Assembly (NCBI GenBank): GCA_001600455.1
Contig: BCKC01000012.1
Location: 434,001-498,000 of the forward strand
Direction: 5' to 3'
Source: Endocalyx cinctus
Lineage: Eukaryota; Ascomycota; Sordariomycetes; Amphisphaeriales; Apiosporaceae
Length of the DNA stretch: 64,000 nt
Both the position numbers and the translations under genes were made by a program. The notes below the pieces were generated by a model that worked only from the letters and a program-made list of their open reading frames with translations, was not told the origin of the DNA and did not search any database. Of the stretch, positions 22,201 to 32,908 are shown one piece after another; positions within the stretch are counted from its first letter, which is position 1; every line of letters starts with the position of its first letter.

Positions 22201-23520
22201 AAGAAACCCGCAAGACCACCTCTTCTCATTGATCCTCTTCGTCCAACTTTACGTCATGCTAAACCTATGACATCTTACATTGAAGCCGAGGACCTCGGTG
22301 CCGAAGAGCTCGGTGATGAACAAGATATCGTACAACACCCTTTGAGGCTATTTGGGGGCGATCTTGAAGATGAAGGGGGTGAGACGGGCAAAGACCCGGT
22401 TGACTTGGCAGCGGACGCTATCCGTGCTCTTACACAGCAGGTGGAAGATGAGCCATCATTTGTTAATCAAACACCTCCTACGAGTGGAAAAAGACGGGGA
22501 CGACCGCCTCGTAATTCTCTTAATGCCAACACTCCTGGTTCTACAAATCCATCGAAACGGCGCGGCCGGCCTAAGAGGTCACTCCTTGCCAACGCCGAAA
22601 GTGCGGACGAAACTACCAACGCTGAGGATACTAACGATGTCACTATCCAAGACGATCAAGAGGACGTGCCACGACCAGACAATGAAGACAACGAAGACAA
22701 TGCTGCAATAGATGAGTTAGAAGCACAGCTTGCAAGGGAGCTGGAAGATGTAAATTCCAGTGCGGAAAACACGCCGTCTATGACGACTCCTGCTCGCGGA
22801 GGCTCAATGCACCGCCGAGGTCGACCTCCAAAATCCCGCGAAAGTCGTCCATCATCCGTAACGGCGATGTCAATTTCTCCCTCACTTGAACAGCCGGCTA
22901 AGACACCGGTAGATGTACGGTTCATGTCGATGCGGGAGCGCGCTGCTCTTCGTGGGAAGAAGTTCAAAATTGGACAGCGGAAGCGCGCCGACAGCTCAAC
23001 GCCTACCCAAACTAACAACTCGGGTAGCAGCACACCGGTGACTTCTTTCAAAAGCGTAAACAAACCCTCGCCATCAGCAGACGCAGGGACAGACGCAGAG
23101 ACGACGGGAGCGAATGCGGCAATGCGGATGTTTCCGAGTCCGAAACGCGGTCGTAAAGAACTGGTGGATGATGATTTTAATCCTGTCGGCAATAGCGACA
23201 ACGTCTCTTCCCCTTCAGCTGCGAGCGTGATGGATGATGATGATGATAATGATAATGATAATAGCGACGAAGAGGAACAAGTATCGCCCCCGCAACCGGT
23301 CCGAAAACCTGGACGTCCGACAGTCGTCAAGCTAGGTATTTCCGATGACGAGGCGGATGATACGACCGCGACGGATTCGGAATTTGATGATGATGATGAT
23401 GAAGACGAAGGAGAAATATCTAACCGAAACCAGTTCCTCGCTAGGAGAGGGGGGCGCGGAGGTAGACCTAGAGGGAGAGGTGCAAGAGGAAGAGGAAGGG
23501 GGAGAGGTGCCCGCATTTAA
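19299..23520 (+). CDS. JmjC-domain chromatin protein with zinc fingers, AT-hooks and RGG tail
   Basis: Probable nuclear histone demethylase or chromatin regulator. Exons 19299-19569, 19627-22090 and 22137-23520 give 1372 residues. The JmjC core spans about residues 195-330. The Fe(II) ligands appear as His218-x-Glu220 (PAHREM) and His308 (LAPHQVWNRG), so an active dioxygenase is plausible. A first Cys cluster (CSYCR ... CKCC ... CMEC, about 432-475) and a second 4CXXC-R1-type finger (CHVCC ... CTTC ... CPKC ... CNCGTC, about 587-645) follow. The C-terminal part is disordered, with AT-hooks RRGRPPR (~1032), RRGRPKR (~1054) and HRRGRPPKSR (~1137-1146), an acidic Asp-rich tract and an Arg/Gly tail (RGGRGGRPRGRGARGRG). 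The last join uses an unusually short 46-nt intron containing a C16 run. Without it the protein would stop at 22094 and the AT-hook part would be a separate ORF. Confidence 0.85.
22091..22136 (+). other. 46-nt intron with C16 homopolymer
   Basis: The donor GTAAGA at 22091 and acceptor GACAG at 22132-22136 bound a segment that contains 16 consecutive C (22100-22115). Removal joins two long frames of the JmjC gene (phases 2 and 1) without a stop. No clear CTAAC branch site is visible. The stop codon avoided by splicing lies before the C-run, so a homopolymer sequencing error alone cannot explain the two frames. Confidence 0.65.
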
Positions 23521-24880
23521 ACACATCCATTTTATTTTTTCATTCTAAGAGAGTCTGTATCGGAGTGCATGGAGATACATTGACGATATACACATTGTAA
23601 AGGAGTTTAGGCATTGGTCATTTTGATATCCCCTTCTGCTTTTTGGACTTTCTATGAAAATTTAGCCACTTTACTTTGCATTCACTGGGCTTTTTGGACG
23701 AATAAGATAAAGCAAGCTATATAGTTGATTCACATAATTTCATCTCTATTACGTGTAAATTAGGGGTATTTTACGAAGAGATGTCTTTGGTATATCGGTA
23801 TATCAATATTTCGTTCATGAGATAAACCAACTTCATCCGGCTGTCTGGTAGGTCTCGGTGGCTGGAGATTTTTCAATCTCTCTGACGGATCAATCAGTAA
23901 CGTAAATGTGCTGTGCGGAGTACCCTACCGATGTCTTCTTTTCTCCAACTTCTATTACTTCTCGAGCTTCTTATTATTTTGCCTTACCCCACGCTATCTG
24001 ATGATGATCACGCTCGATACAGAAAATCTTTCCATTCTGCGGGGTCTGAAGAAAAAAAAAAGATAAAAAGAAAAGAGAAACAAAAAAGTTTCACCTTCCC
24101 AAATCGTAGCTTTCCTCCAAGGAACAATGCTTTTGTGGCGAGGGCGCTCGTATGCTTTGCGTTTTCTTGGCTCCTGTAAAGCTCTTCCGATCTGACAGGG
24201 GTTGACGTCGACGAAGCTCGCGTGTATGTACGTATATACGGAGTATGCGAGCACACATACCACACCGCTTAGCACGGATGATCTCCCATCTCGATAATTA
24301 AGTGCATACAAACATTCGGCGAGCTTTGATTTATACCTTGAGGAGCGTTGCCAAAGATGTACATATCTTACCTAGCTTTGGTCTTGGGATTTATGTATGC
24401 TGGGGACATGGAGATACGACGTTGTATTTGTCGTTTTTTTTTTTTCTACCGTCGTGCGGGGAAGAGGGGATAGAGAGATAGATGAGCATATCGACGAAAA
24501 TGTTTCCAATAACAAGCTCTTGGCTTAGGACCTGGGTAGGTAGGTGCTATTTTCGAAAAAGAAACTGGGTAGTATGATGTAAATACAGGGAAATAAAGTG
24601 TTGATACCTTTGGGGGGGGAACAGACTTTTATAAAATGTGAGCTTGTTCCACGCAGTCTCGTTTCCGTCCCAATATTTTCATGCTCTTTCTTCCCTTCAC
24701 CCTGATCGCTACCTACGATTACGTAGGTGTAATAAAAAAGGAAGTAAGAAGGAAAAAGAGAGGAGCTTGGCTTGGTAATTAGGTTTTGCCGGTTTATCTT
24801 CACAGCGAGAAAAAAAAAAAAAAAAAAAAAAAAGAGTCGCGTAGCATAAATCATAGTTCTAACACACCTGGTCACCAATC
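23521..24880. other. Intergenic
   Basis: 3' flank of the JmjC gene and promoter of the carboxypeptidase gene. Contains an A-run at about 24810-24832 immediately upstream of the carboxypeptidase start, and shorter T/A runs. No supported gene. Confidence 0.4.
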
Positions 24881-27153
24881 ATGTTGTGGTCTTCACTTCG
24901 CAAGGTTGCCGGCGTCGTGTCGACATTGGCGGCAACGACGGTGGTACCTGTCCACGCCGGGTTCCCAGGCACTCCCCAGAACGTAACGGTTCTACAGTCC
25001 AAGTTCGATGACGGTGTGAGCATCAGCTATAAAGAGGTTTGTTCTGCTTTCTTTTTTACCAATTAAATTTTCTAAAAAGTAGTACGTCCTATGGACAAGA
25101 ATGAAAGACAATAAGCAGCTAATAAGTCAATATAAATGAAAGACAAGCATATGCGAAACCACTCCCGGCGTAAGGTCGTACGCAGGTTACGTTCACTTAC
25201 CTCCGGGATCGCTTGAGGATATCGGGGATCCGGACCAGGATTACACTATCAATACATTTTTCTGGTTTTTCGAGTCCAGAAATGATCCCGCCAACGCGCC
25301 GCTTAGTATCTGGCTCAACGGCGGGCCCGGTAGCAGTTCTATGTTAGGTCTCTTCACCGAGAACGGCCCTTGCTATGTCAACCCGGACGGTAACTCGACG
25401 ACTTTGAGCGAATGGGCTTGGAATAGGGAAGGTTAGCATTTCTATTTCCACGGTCGAGAAGACAAAAAATAAACTAATATTGAACCCTCTGAATGAACAG
25501 TAAATATGCTCTTTATCGACCAGCCCACGCAAGTAGGATTCTCGTACGACACGCTCAAAAATATTACGATGGATCTAATATCAGGCAATCTCGAAGACGT
25601 CGAAGCCGACGACAACGTTGCGACCAACACGACCATCCTAACGGGGACGCTCCCCAGCGGAGACCGCGACTCGACCTCGGTCGGCAGCCGGAACGCGGCG
25701 TACGCGATGTGGCACTTCGCGCAGACGTGGTTCCAAGAGTTTCCCGCGTACAAGCCGAACGACTCGCGGGTCAGCATCGCGACGGAGTCGTACGGCGGGC
25801 GGTACGGCCCGGCCTTCGCGAGCTTCTTCGAGGAGCAGAACCAGAAGATCGCCAACGGCACGTGGGACGACGACGACGGCGAGAACTACATCGTCAACCT
25901 CGACACGCTGATCCTCATCAACTCGTGCATCGACCGCCAGGTCCAGTGGCCGGCCTACCCGCATATCGCCTTCAACAACACGTACGGCATCGAGACGGTC
26001 AACCGGTCCGTCTACGAGGGCATGATGGACGCGCTGAACCGCGAGGGCGGCTGCGCCGACCAGATCACCCGGTGCCGCGCCCTCGCGCGCGAATCCGACC
26101 CGCTCAACACGGGCCACAACGACACCGTGAACGAGGTCTGCTCCGACGCCGAGACCTTCTGCAGCAATTACGTGCGGGACCCGTACCTCGAGCATTCCGG
26201 CCGGAACTACTACGACTACGCTTCCCTCGACCCGAACCCTTTCCCGCCTTCGTTCTACTACTCTTACCTCAACCAGCCGCACGTCCAGGACGCGCTGGGC
26301 GTGCCCCTGAATTTCACCCAGTCTAGCTCGGCCGTCTCCTCTACGTTCAGGGGTATAGGCGATTATCCTCGGCCTGGTTGGACGGAGGACCTGGCTTTTT
26401 TGCTCGAGAGCGGCGTTAAGGTGCATTTGATGTACGGGGATAGGGATTTTGCCGTAAGTGTTTTTTTCTCTAGACAAGGAAAAAAATAAATAATAGCTGA
26501 CTGACTAAATTTTCGAAAAGTGCAACTGGATCGGCGGCGAAGCCGTCAGTCTCGCGATCAACTACACGGGCAGCGAAGCGTTCGCCGCCGCGGGGTACAC
26601 GCCGATGATGACGAACGCGTCCTACTCGGGCGGCATGACGCGGCAGTACGGCAACCTGTCCTTCACGCGCGTGTACCAAGCCGGGCACGAGATCCCCGCG
26701 TACCAGCCCGAGACGTCCTTCCAACTCTTCTACCGCGCCCTCTTCAACCTCGACCTCGCCACGGGCACGGTCGACGTGGCCGCGAACCAGGAGTACGCGA
26801 CGAACGGGACGGCCGACACGTGGGCGACCAAGAACGAGGATCCCGCCGATCGCGTGCACTGGTGCTACCTGCTCGACATCGGCACCTGCACCGAGGACCA
26901 GGTCGAGAGCATCCTGAACGGCTCGGCCGTCATCGTGAATAATATCCTCAAGGACGCGAATTCGACCATGCTGTTTCCCGAGATCTTCGGGGACGGGTCC
27001 GATTCGACGCCTACGGATGGCGGGGACGACGGTACCGCCACGGGGGACAGCGGTGAGCCTACCGAGACGCCGAGCGCGGGAGGCGTTGCGAGGGTTTCGA
27101 GGCTTGGTTCGTGGATCCTGCTCGCTGCTGTTGGGTACGCGGCGCTGGCTTGA
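24881..27153 (+). CDS. Secreted/GPI-anchored serine carboxypeptidase (peptidase family S10)
   Basis: Removes C-terminal residues from peptides; expected at the cell surface. Exons 24881-25036, 25143-25431, 25501-26453 and 26521-27153 give 676 residues. The N-terminus ([18 protein letters not shown]...VHA) is a signal peptide. Family blocks are present: [34 protein letters not shown] and [16 protein letters not shown]. The catalytic triad is Ser245 (ATESYGGRY), Asp462 (YGDRDF) and His522 ([10 protein letters not shown]). The usual GESYGG reads TESYGG, and the usual GHMVP/GHEVP block reads GHEIP. The C-terminus has a Thr/Ser/Gly-rich spacer followed by a hydrophobic tail ([16 protein letters not shown]), suggesting a GPI signal. 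Many N-x-S/T sites. Exons are far more GC-rich than the introns. Confidence 0.94.
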
Positions 27154-27745
27154 TGATGCGCGTTACGTGGTGATGTGATCGGTGGTGAAAGGCCACCGAG
27201 ACTCTCTCAGTAGAGATAGAAATAGTAATATAATTTATTAATATGGAGATATAATATTTCGCACTGAGACTGCCTGATTTCGAAATACCTATCAGATTTC
27301 AAGAATGTAGAGATGAAAAGAGCTTGGTTTTCCCCTAGTAATTGTTACAAAAACATCCTCTGGTTTACAAAAAAGGTCTACTAGATAATCATTGGAACTG
27401 AATATATACTTTCAATCTCCCAGAAGTCATGTCGGTAGATTAAGTACGCAAGACAAACAAGCACAGTATAGACTACGTACTTACCTGCAAGTCACGTTAT
27501 TGTACGAATAAGTAAGCCGGGAAATAAAGATATGGACTTCCATATACAGGGCAGTCATAAGAGCACGGCAAAAGGACAGCGGGATTTGAGTCTTCATATT
27601 CATTCGTGTTAGCAACTCAATTCAATTTAATAGTATTTAAACACGTGTACAAGGGTAGGTAATATGCACCTTTTTTGCTTCCTTCACTTTCCTTCCGTCA
27701 TCCTTTTGGGGGGTTTAAAAATAAATCAAAAAAGGGGTTCCCAAC
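27154..27745. other. Convergent intergenic region
   Basis: 3' flanks of the carboxypeptidase (+) and the SNU66-like gene (-). AT-rich, nothing recognisable. Confidence 0.45.
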
Positions 27746-29716
27746 TCAACCGAGACGAACGCCGGCTTCCTTCCGCTTCTTGGTCTGCTGAGCGGTCGCG
27801 TAGCTCATACCGGCGTTCTGGCTGGCGTCGAGCAAGCTCTGGCTCTCGCGTCGCTTCTCGTCCTCGATCTTCTTGAGCCGCTTGTCCGTCTTTCCCTTGC
27901 CGCTTCCCTTGCCGTGGAACTGGTGGCTGAGGTGCTTGAAGGCTTCCTTCTGGTCCAGGGACCGGCCGTGCTCGTCGTGGTATTTCAGCTCCACGTTGGG
28001 CTTGTATCCCTTGTTGAAGAGGTCCACCATTTGACGAGAGCTCTGCTGGTCGCGCATGTTGTTCTGCTGACGGGCCCACTCTTCCCGCTCGCGAACCGAC
28101 ATCCGATCTAGCTTGCCGCTTCTGCGATCGCGTTCACGTTGATCGCGCGTCATTTGCTCGAGTTCACGCTCTCGCTGGCGCTTCTCAAACAAGAAGGCTT
28201 CCCGTTGACGATGCTTTTCGTTCAGCTCGCCGGAGCCGTAATCCTTGAGAATCTGTCGGTCTCTTAGTAATTGCAAGGCGGCGCCAATACCAGTACCGAT
28301 AGATTTCTCCTCGCCTATGCCGATCTCTTCATCATCTAGAGCAGCCGACCCTTCTCGTTTCACCTCGCTGTCTTCGTGGTCATGGTCTCTCATAGGTACG
28401 TCTTCATCAGAGTCATCTTCCATAGCTGTGACAGGCTGAACGCCGGGCGATTTAGACTTTGCGGTTCCGGCTTTACGCTCCTCGATGTCTTCCTTCTTCA
28501 GGCCGGAGATAAATTCGGAAATCTCGTTGATGACCAGGCCTTCCCCCGGTGTACTAGTTCCCTCGGGATCGGCCTCCGGAGTTTCGGTTTCCCTCTTTAA
28601 CTCCTTAGCAATGTCTTCAGGGCGCATCTTCTTTCTCTTCTTCAAGGCTGCTCTTCTCTGCGCGGCTAGAGTCGCTTGTAGATCTTCATCGTCCACGAAT
28701 GTGGTGTCCTCCGTCTTGCGCTTTCGACTAACGAAGCCAGCGCCAGAGTCAATCTCCATAGATTCCGATGGTTCGGTAGGCTGAGTAGGGAAGATATCGT
28801 CATCGTCTACTGGTTTCTGCCTCGTTGTTTTTGACTTTTTCTTTTTCGGCTTCTTGACCTTGACCTCGGAGATATCCATATAGTCAGATGATGGTTGATC
28901 GTCTTTCAAGAAATCTAAATTGATTTTCTCTAGTTGGTTCATTTTTGATTGACCAGCAGCATCATCCGCCTGTATCGTATTTCCTTGCCCGTCTAGAACA
29001 AATCGTTTTGCCTTCTTTCCGTGAATCTCTTCGTCATACTGGGCTAGAATACTTCGTTCGGCAGGGTCGTCTTCAGCGTGCACATCGTACACCGGCTTCT
29101 TCTTTTTTAACTCAAGTTTCTCACCCAGTTTCTCTCGTTCGCGCAAGTTGACGTTTTCGAGTTCGTCGCCTTCGTCATCTTCATCGCCCACGACATTTGA
29201 ATCTTTTAGAGTTAAGATCTGCTCATCGCCATCTTCAAACGCTCCAAATTCGTGCGCGACTTTGACTCCGGCGAGATCTTTGGAGGTATATTGGACTGCT
29301 GCCGCCGCTGCTGCCTCGGCGGCTGCTAGTTCTTCTTCTAACTTTCGAGCCTTTTTTATTGCCGCTTGTCGCTTATTTTGTTTTTTAAGCCAGGACAGCG
29401 CTGAGTCATCATCTCCATCGGCATCGCCTAAACCTTTGCCATCTAAGACTTCGGTACGTCTAGCAGCGTCTTGAGCTTTTCTAATCGCAGCTTTCGCTTC
29501 TTCTCGTCGCTTTTTTCTAAGTTCGGCATCTTGAATTTTCTTGTAATTATCGTATGCGGCGGCTTCTCTAGATTCCAGGGTACTTCCAGGTTCTTCGTCG
29601 TCGGAGGTTGACGTCTTTTCTTTGAATTGAAGATTTGTCGCTCCTGGTACCGGTAAAGGCTTCAAGCCCATGGAAGCGCGAAGCTTATTCGTCTCCTCGA
29701 TAGTTGCGGCATCCAT
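27746..29716 (-). CDS. SNU66: U4/U6.U5 tri-snRNP protein, SART-1/Snu66 family
   Basis: Spliceosome component of the tri-snRNP. Intronless, 656 residues. The N-terminus (IEETNKLRASMGLKPLPVP) is the family signature, a short helix followed by KPLP. A charged coiled region (YDNYKKIQDAELRKKRREE; DDSALSWLKKQNK) comes next. The C-terminal SART-1 block contains GIGAALQLLRDRQILKDYG, followed by PNVELKYHDEHGRSLDQKE, AFKHLSHQFHGKGSGKGKT and a basic tail. FVDDEDLQATLAAQRRAAL is also conserved. The length agrees with fungal Snu66. The symbol is by family; yeast Snu66 is the characterised member. Confidence 0.92.
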   Translation of the reverse strand: MDAATIEETNKLRASMGLKPLPVPGATNLQFKEKTSTSDDEEPGSTLESREAAAYDNYKKIQDAELRKKRREEAKAAIRKAQDAARRTEVLDGKGLGDADGDDDSALSWLKKQNKRQAAIKKARKLEEELAAAEAAAAAAVQYTSKDLAGVKVAHEFGAFEDGDEQILTLKDSNVVGDEDDEGDELENVNLREREKLGEKLELKKKKPVYDVHAEDDPAERSILAQYDEEIHGKKAKRFVLDGQGNTIQADDAAGQSKMNQLEKINLDFLKDDQPSSDYMDISEVKVKKPKKKKSKTTRQKPVDDDDIFPTQPTEPSESMEIDSGAGFVSRKRKTEDTTFVDDEDLQATLAAQRRAALKKRKKMRPEDIAKELKRETETPEADPEGTSTPGEGLVINEISEFISGLKKEDIEERKAGTAKSKSPGVQPVTAMEDDSDEDVPMRDHDHEDSEVKREGSAALDDEEIGIGEEKSIGTGIGAALQLLRDRQILKDYGSGELNEKHRQREAFLFEKRQRERELEQMTRDQRERDRRSGKLDRMSVREREEWARQQNNMRDQQSSRQMVDLFNKGYKPNVELKYHDEHGRSLDQKEAFKHLSHQFHGKGSGKGKTDKRLKKIEDEKRRESQSLLDASQNAGMSYATAQQTKKRKEAGVRLG

Positions 29717-31754
29717 GATGATTGTCTTTGATTAAATTAAAATAAAAATCAAATGTATATGATATTATATAAATGATGAGAATTTTTAACAAAGAGAAAA
29801 TTCGAGAGTTTAGATACCTACTCCCTCCTCAACACGATGAAGATTTTAGTCGGACAAGTTTTACTATCTACACCAAACAGCCAGGCAGCCTACCTAAGGC
29901 TAATGGTTGGGTAAAGTTTAACGGCGACACATTATGTATTAAGTAAGTATTTACCTAAGTAGCGCAGTTAAAATTTATGCATAATTCAGATAAATACTCT
30001 TTAAAGGGTGCTTAGTTAATAATAACTCATTACATGAATAATTAATTGGCCCCACTATCAAAGTTTTATTATTTGAAGAAAATTTTTGAAAGCTTCTTTC
30101 TCTTTTCCTTTTCTTTTTTCTTCTTTACACATACTCGGATCTGTGCCCGATAGTCCTTTGTTTTCGCCTCGCGAATTTCAGAGTTGATCATCGCGGCAGC
30201 TTGAATCACTTATGGAACCATCAATTTTTTCTTAAAAAAATATCGTGGTGTCAGTCCTGACTCGGGTCCGTAGATTAACCAGCTTTTGGTAATGTCGAGA
30301 TCGCCGTAAAAAGCTGAGCTCGTGCATCCAGATGCCTGGAGATGTCATATTCCGTTCCTCTTTTCCAAGATCCTTATATCTATGAGGTTGGGGCTAACCA
30401 TGACCCTCTACATTATTCAATTTCGTAAATATTTTCTTTTTTGATCATGCAATTTGCTACGATTCATTGTAACAATTTCATCGAATACCTATCGACCATC
30501 TTCAAATATTCCATTGTCTTGTAGTAGGAGCTTTGTAAATCACACCTGGAATGATACTGCTGAATTAATTTCAGTTGTTTTTCAACTAGGACAATATACA
30601 TTCCTGTATTTTTCCCTCGTCGAGGAGCGAATATACCTAGGTATCTACATATACATCGTGAAATCTGTTTTGATATCAAGAGAAAATTTAATCCATATTT
30701 GGTCATCTGCTCGGCTAGTTAATTTTCCCTCGATTAACTAAGCATATGGAAATTACTGAATAAATTTGAAATCACGTAACCTGTAGGTTGCCCTACTAAG
30801 TACTTTCTTCTCTCTTTTTCTCTTTTTTTTTCGGTTGTCTACGGAGTACTGGTTATTATATTTACTATTGTTTTATTATATGATTAGTCGCCGTTGTTGT
30901 TTTCAATCCACCAGGCAGCCAGGCAGCTAGGAGAGCCAAAAAAAAAAAATTGAACCAATCACTTCCAACATGTGGAGTGACCGGGCCGATGTATGGCCGT
31001 TATCTAATCTGATAGTTCTTCGTTATTCGACCTTCGTTGGATACTCCGGAACTCCAGTGTATGGACCCAACGTTTCTCAACGTAGTAATATGATATCCTA
31101 ACTCCTGCAAGTCCGAACTGGTTCGATGTCAGATCTGGCTGAATAATCCGATGGCCATCTCCACGACTCCGGAACTATCTTGATTGTGGGTAGCCCGTTA
31201 GACGCTCCTGACGCTGTAAAAATCAAAATCAAGATTGACGTAGGTAGGCTCTTAGTGATTCGCACGACCAGCAGGATTACTTACGACCCCCGCAATTTAC
31301 CGCGGATACATCGCAGGAAAAGTAGATGGATCGATTGAGAATATGCACAAAGTGTGTTAACGCCGATGGACCCCACCGGCGAGTCGCCTCCGACTTACAC
31401 ACTATAGCAGGTATAAGTCACATAGGATCGCATTTTGACACCTCGAGTATTACCTAATGATTCGTAACTACGGAGTTGAGTGGTTATCGTGGGTTTATGA
31501 TGCCATAATCATGCAAACGTCTCCAATTCTCCAAGGAAACTGCTAGATATCTATAGACTCTCGGCGTTATGAAACTCGGTTTGCTTCCAAGTATTAATAG
31601 AAGACGATATCCCTCTCAAAATGGAGAAGAACATGAAAGAAGTACCCAAAACCAGCAACACGGTTCACACGATAGACCACAATCATATCTCTGAACCTAA
31701 ACCCACTTTCTATCTCTTCAACATTTTATCAATTTAAGTTTTGTCTCCCTCACA
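29717..31754. other. Divergent intergenic region
   Basis: About 2 kb between SNU66 (-) and the MDR reductase (+). AT-rich in its first half with CAGCCAGGCAGC-type words near 29880-29895 and 30913-30930 (related in style to the patch at 18725). A pyrimidine-rich leader precedes the MDR start. No supported gene. Confidence 0.4.
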
Positions 31755-32908
31755 ATGGTGTCAAACAAGTCTGTCGTCTTCAAGAAGATCCCCGTCTCTG
31801 GGTTACCGGTGGCCGGGGAGCACTTCGTGATCGAAGACCGCCCGATCGACCTTGACGCTGTCCCCGCCGGCGGCATGATCGTCGAGGTCCTCGCAGCCTC
31901 GCTGGACCCGTACCTCCGTGGCCGCATGCGGGACGCGAACGAGCCGTCCTACTTCCGGGCCTTCGACCTGAACGAGCCGGCCGACAACGACACGGTGTCT
32001 CGCGTGCTCAAGTCCGACAACCCCAAGTTCAAGGAAGGTGACCTCGTAAACGCCTACCTGCCCTTCTGCCAGTACGTGGCCGTGACGCAGGCCCTGATCG
32101 ACGACAAGATCATCCCGGCCAAGAAGATCGAAAACCCGTACAACCTGCCGCCCGAGAACTTCCTCGGACCTTTGGGCATGCCCGGTCTCACGGCCTACTC
32201 GTCGCTGCTCAAGATCGGCCAGCCCAAGAAGGGAGAGACGATCTTCGTCAGCTCGGCGGCCGGTGCGGTTGGCTCCATCGTCGGCCAGCTGGCCAAGCGC
32301 ATGGGTTTGACCGTTATTGGTTCGGTAGGATCCGATGAAAAGCTCGAGTTCATCACCAAGGAGCTCGGCTTCGATGGCGGTTTCAACTATAAGAAGGAGA
32401 AGCCTATCGACGGTCTCAAGAGGCTGTGTCCCGACGGGTTCGATATCTACTACGAGAATGTAGGCGGCGAGCATCTGGAGGCTGTCCTACAGCAGATCCG
32501 ACAGCGCGGTAGGATTATCGTGTCCGGCATGGTATGTATTTTTCTTTTCTTCTTTCTCCTCCACTCGCTCTTTTCATATTCCGTAAGGTTAAGACAGATG
32601 ACTAACTGCGGAAAAAAAACCTACAGATCGAGGGATACAACTCCCCCATGGAGGGACGCTACGGAGTACGTAACTTGATGGAGTTCTTCGCCAAGAGGCT
32701 CACCATGACCGGCTTCCTCGTCTTCGACCCTGACTTCGGCCCGACTTACTCGGCGGAGCACCAGGAGAAGGTCCAGAAGTGGCTCTCGGAGGGCAGCTTG
32801 ATTGCCAAGCTACACGTCACCAAGGGTATCGACAACGCTGTCGAGGGGATGCGCGAGATTTTCCAGGGCAAGAACTTTGGCAAGGCGATCTTGCAGATCA
32901 AGGAGTAA
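31755..32908 (+). CDS. Zinc-independent MDR reductase (leukotriene B4 12-hydroxydehydrogenase / alkenal reductase type)
   Basis: NADP-dependent medium-chain dehydrogenase/reductase that reduces activated double bonds in alkenals or enones. Two exons, 31755-32531 and 32627-32908, encode 352 residues. PYLRGRMRD (52-60) and FLGPLGMPGLTAYSSL (137-152) are characteristic of this subfamily. The cofactor motif is AAGAVGSIVGQLAKRMG (168-184), and YYENVGGEHLEAVL contains the family's ENVGG. The zinc ligands of classical alcohol dehydrogenases are absent, as expected. The intron lies after GRIIVSGM, and exon 2 opens with IEGYNSP. The start is MVSNKSVVFKK. The natural substrate is not evident. Confidence 0.93.

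Noticed and set aside
22060..23520. Separate AT-hook gene starting at 22060
   Set aside because: The frame begins with GTG, not ATG, and a GT-AG intron joins it in phase to the JmjC frame.
25638..26477. 279-codon minus-strand ORF inside the carboxypeptidase
   Set aside because: Shadow of GC-rich coding sequence; Arg/Val-rich with no domain, while the plus strand carries the S10 motifs.
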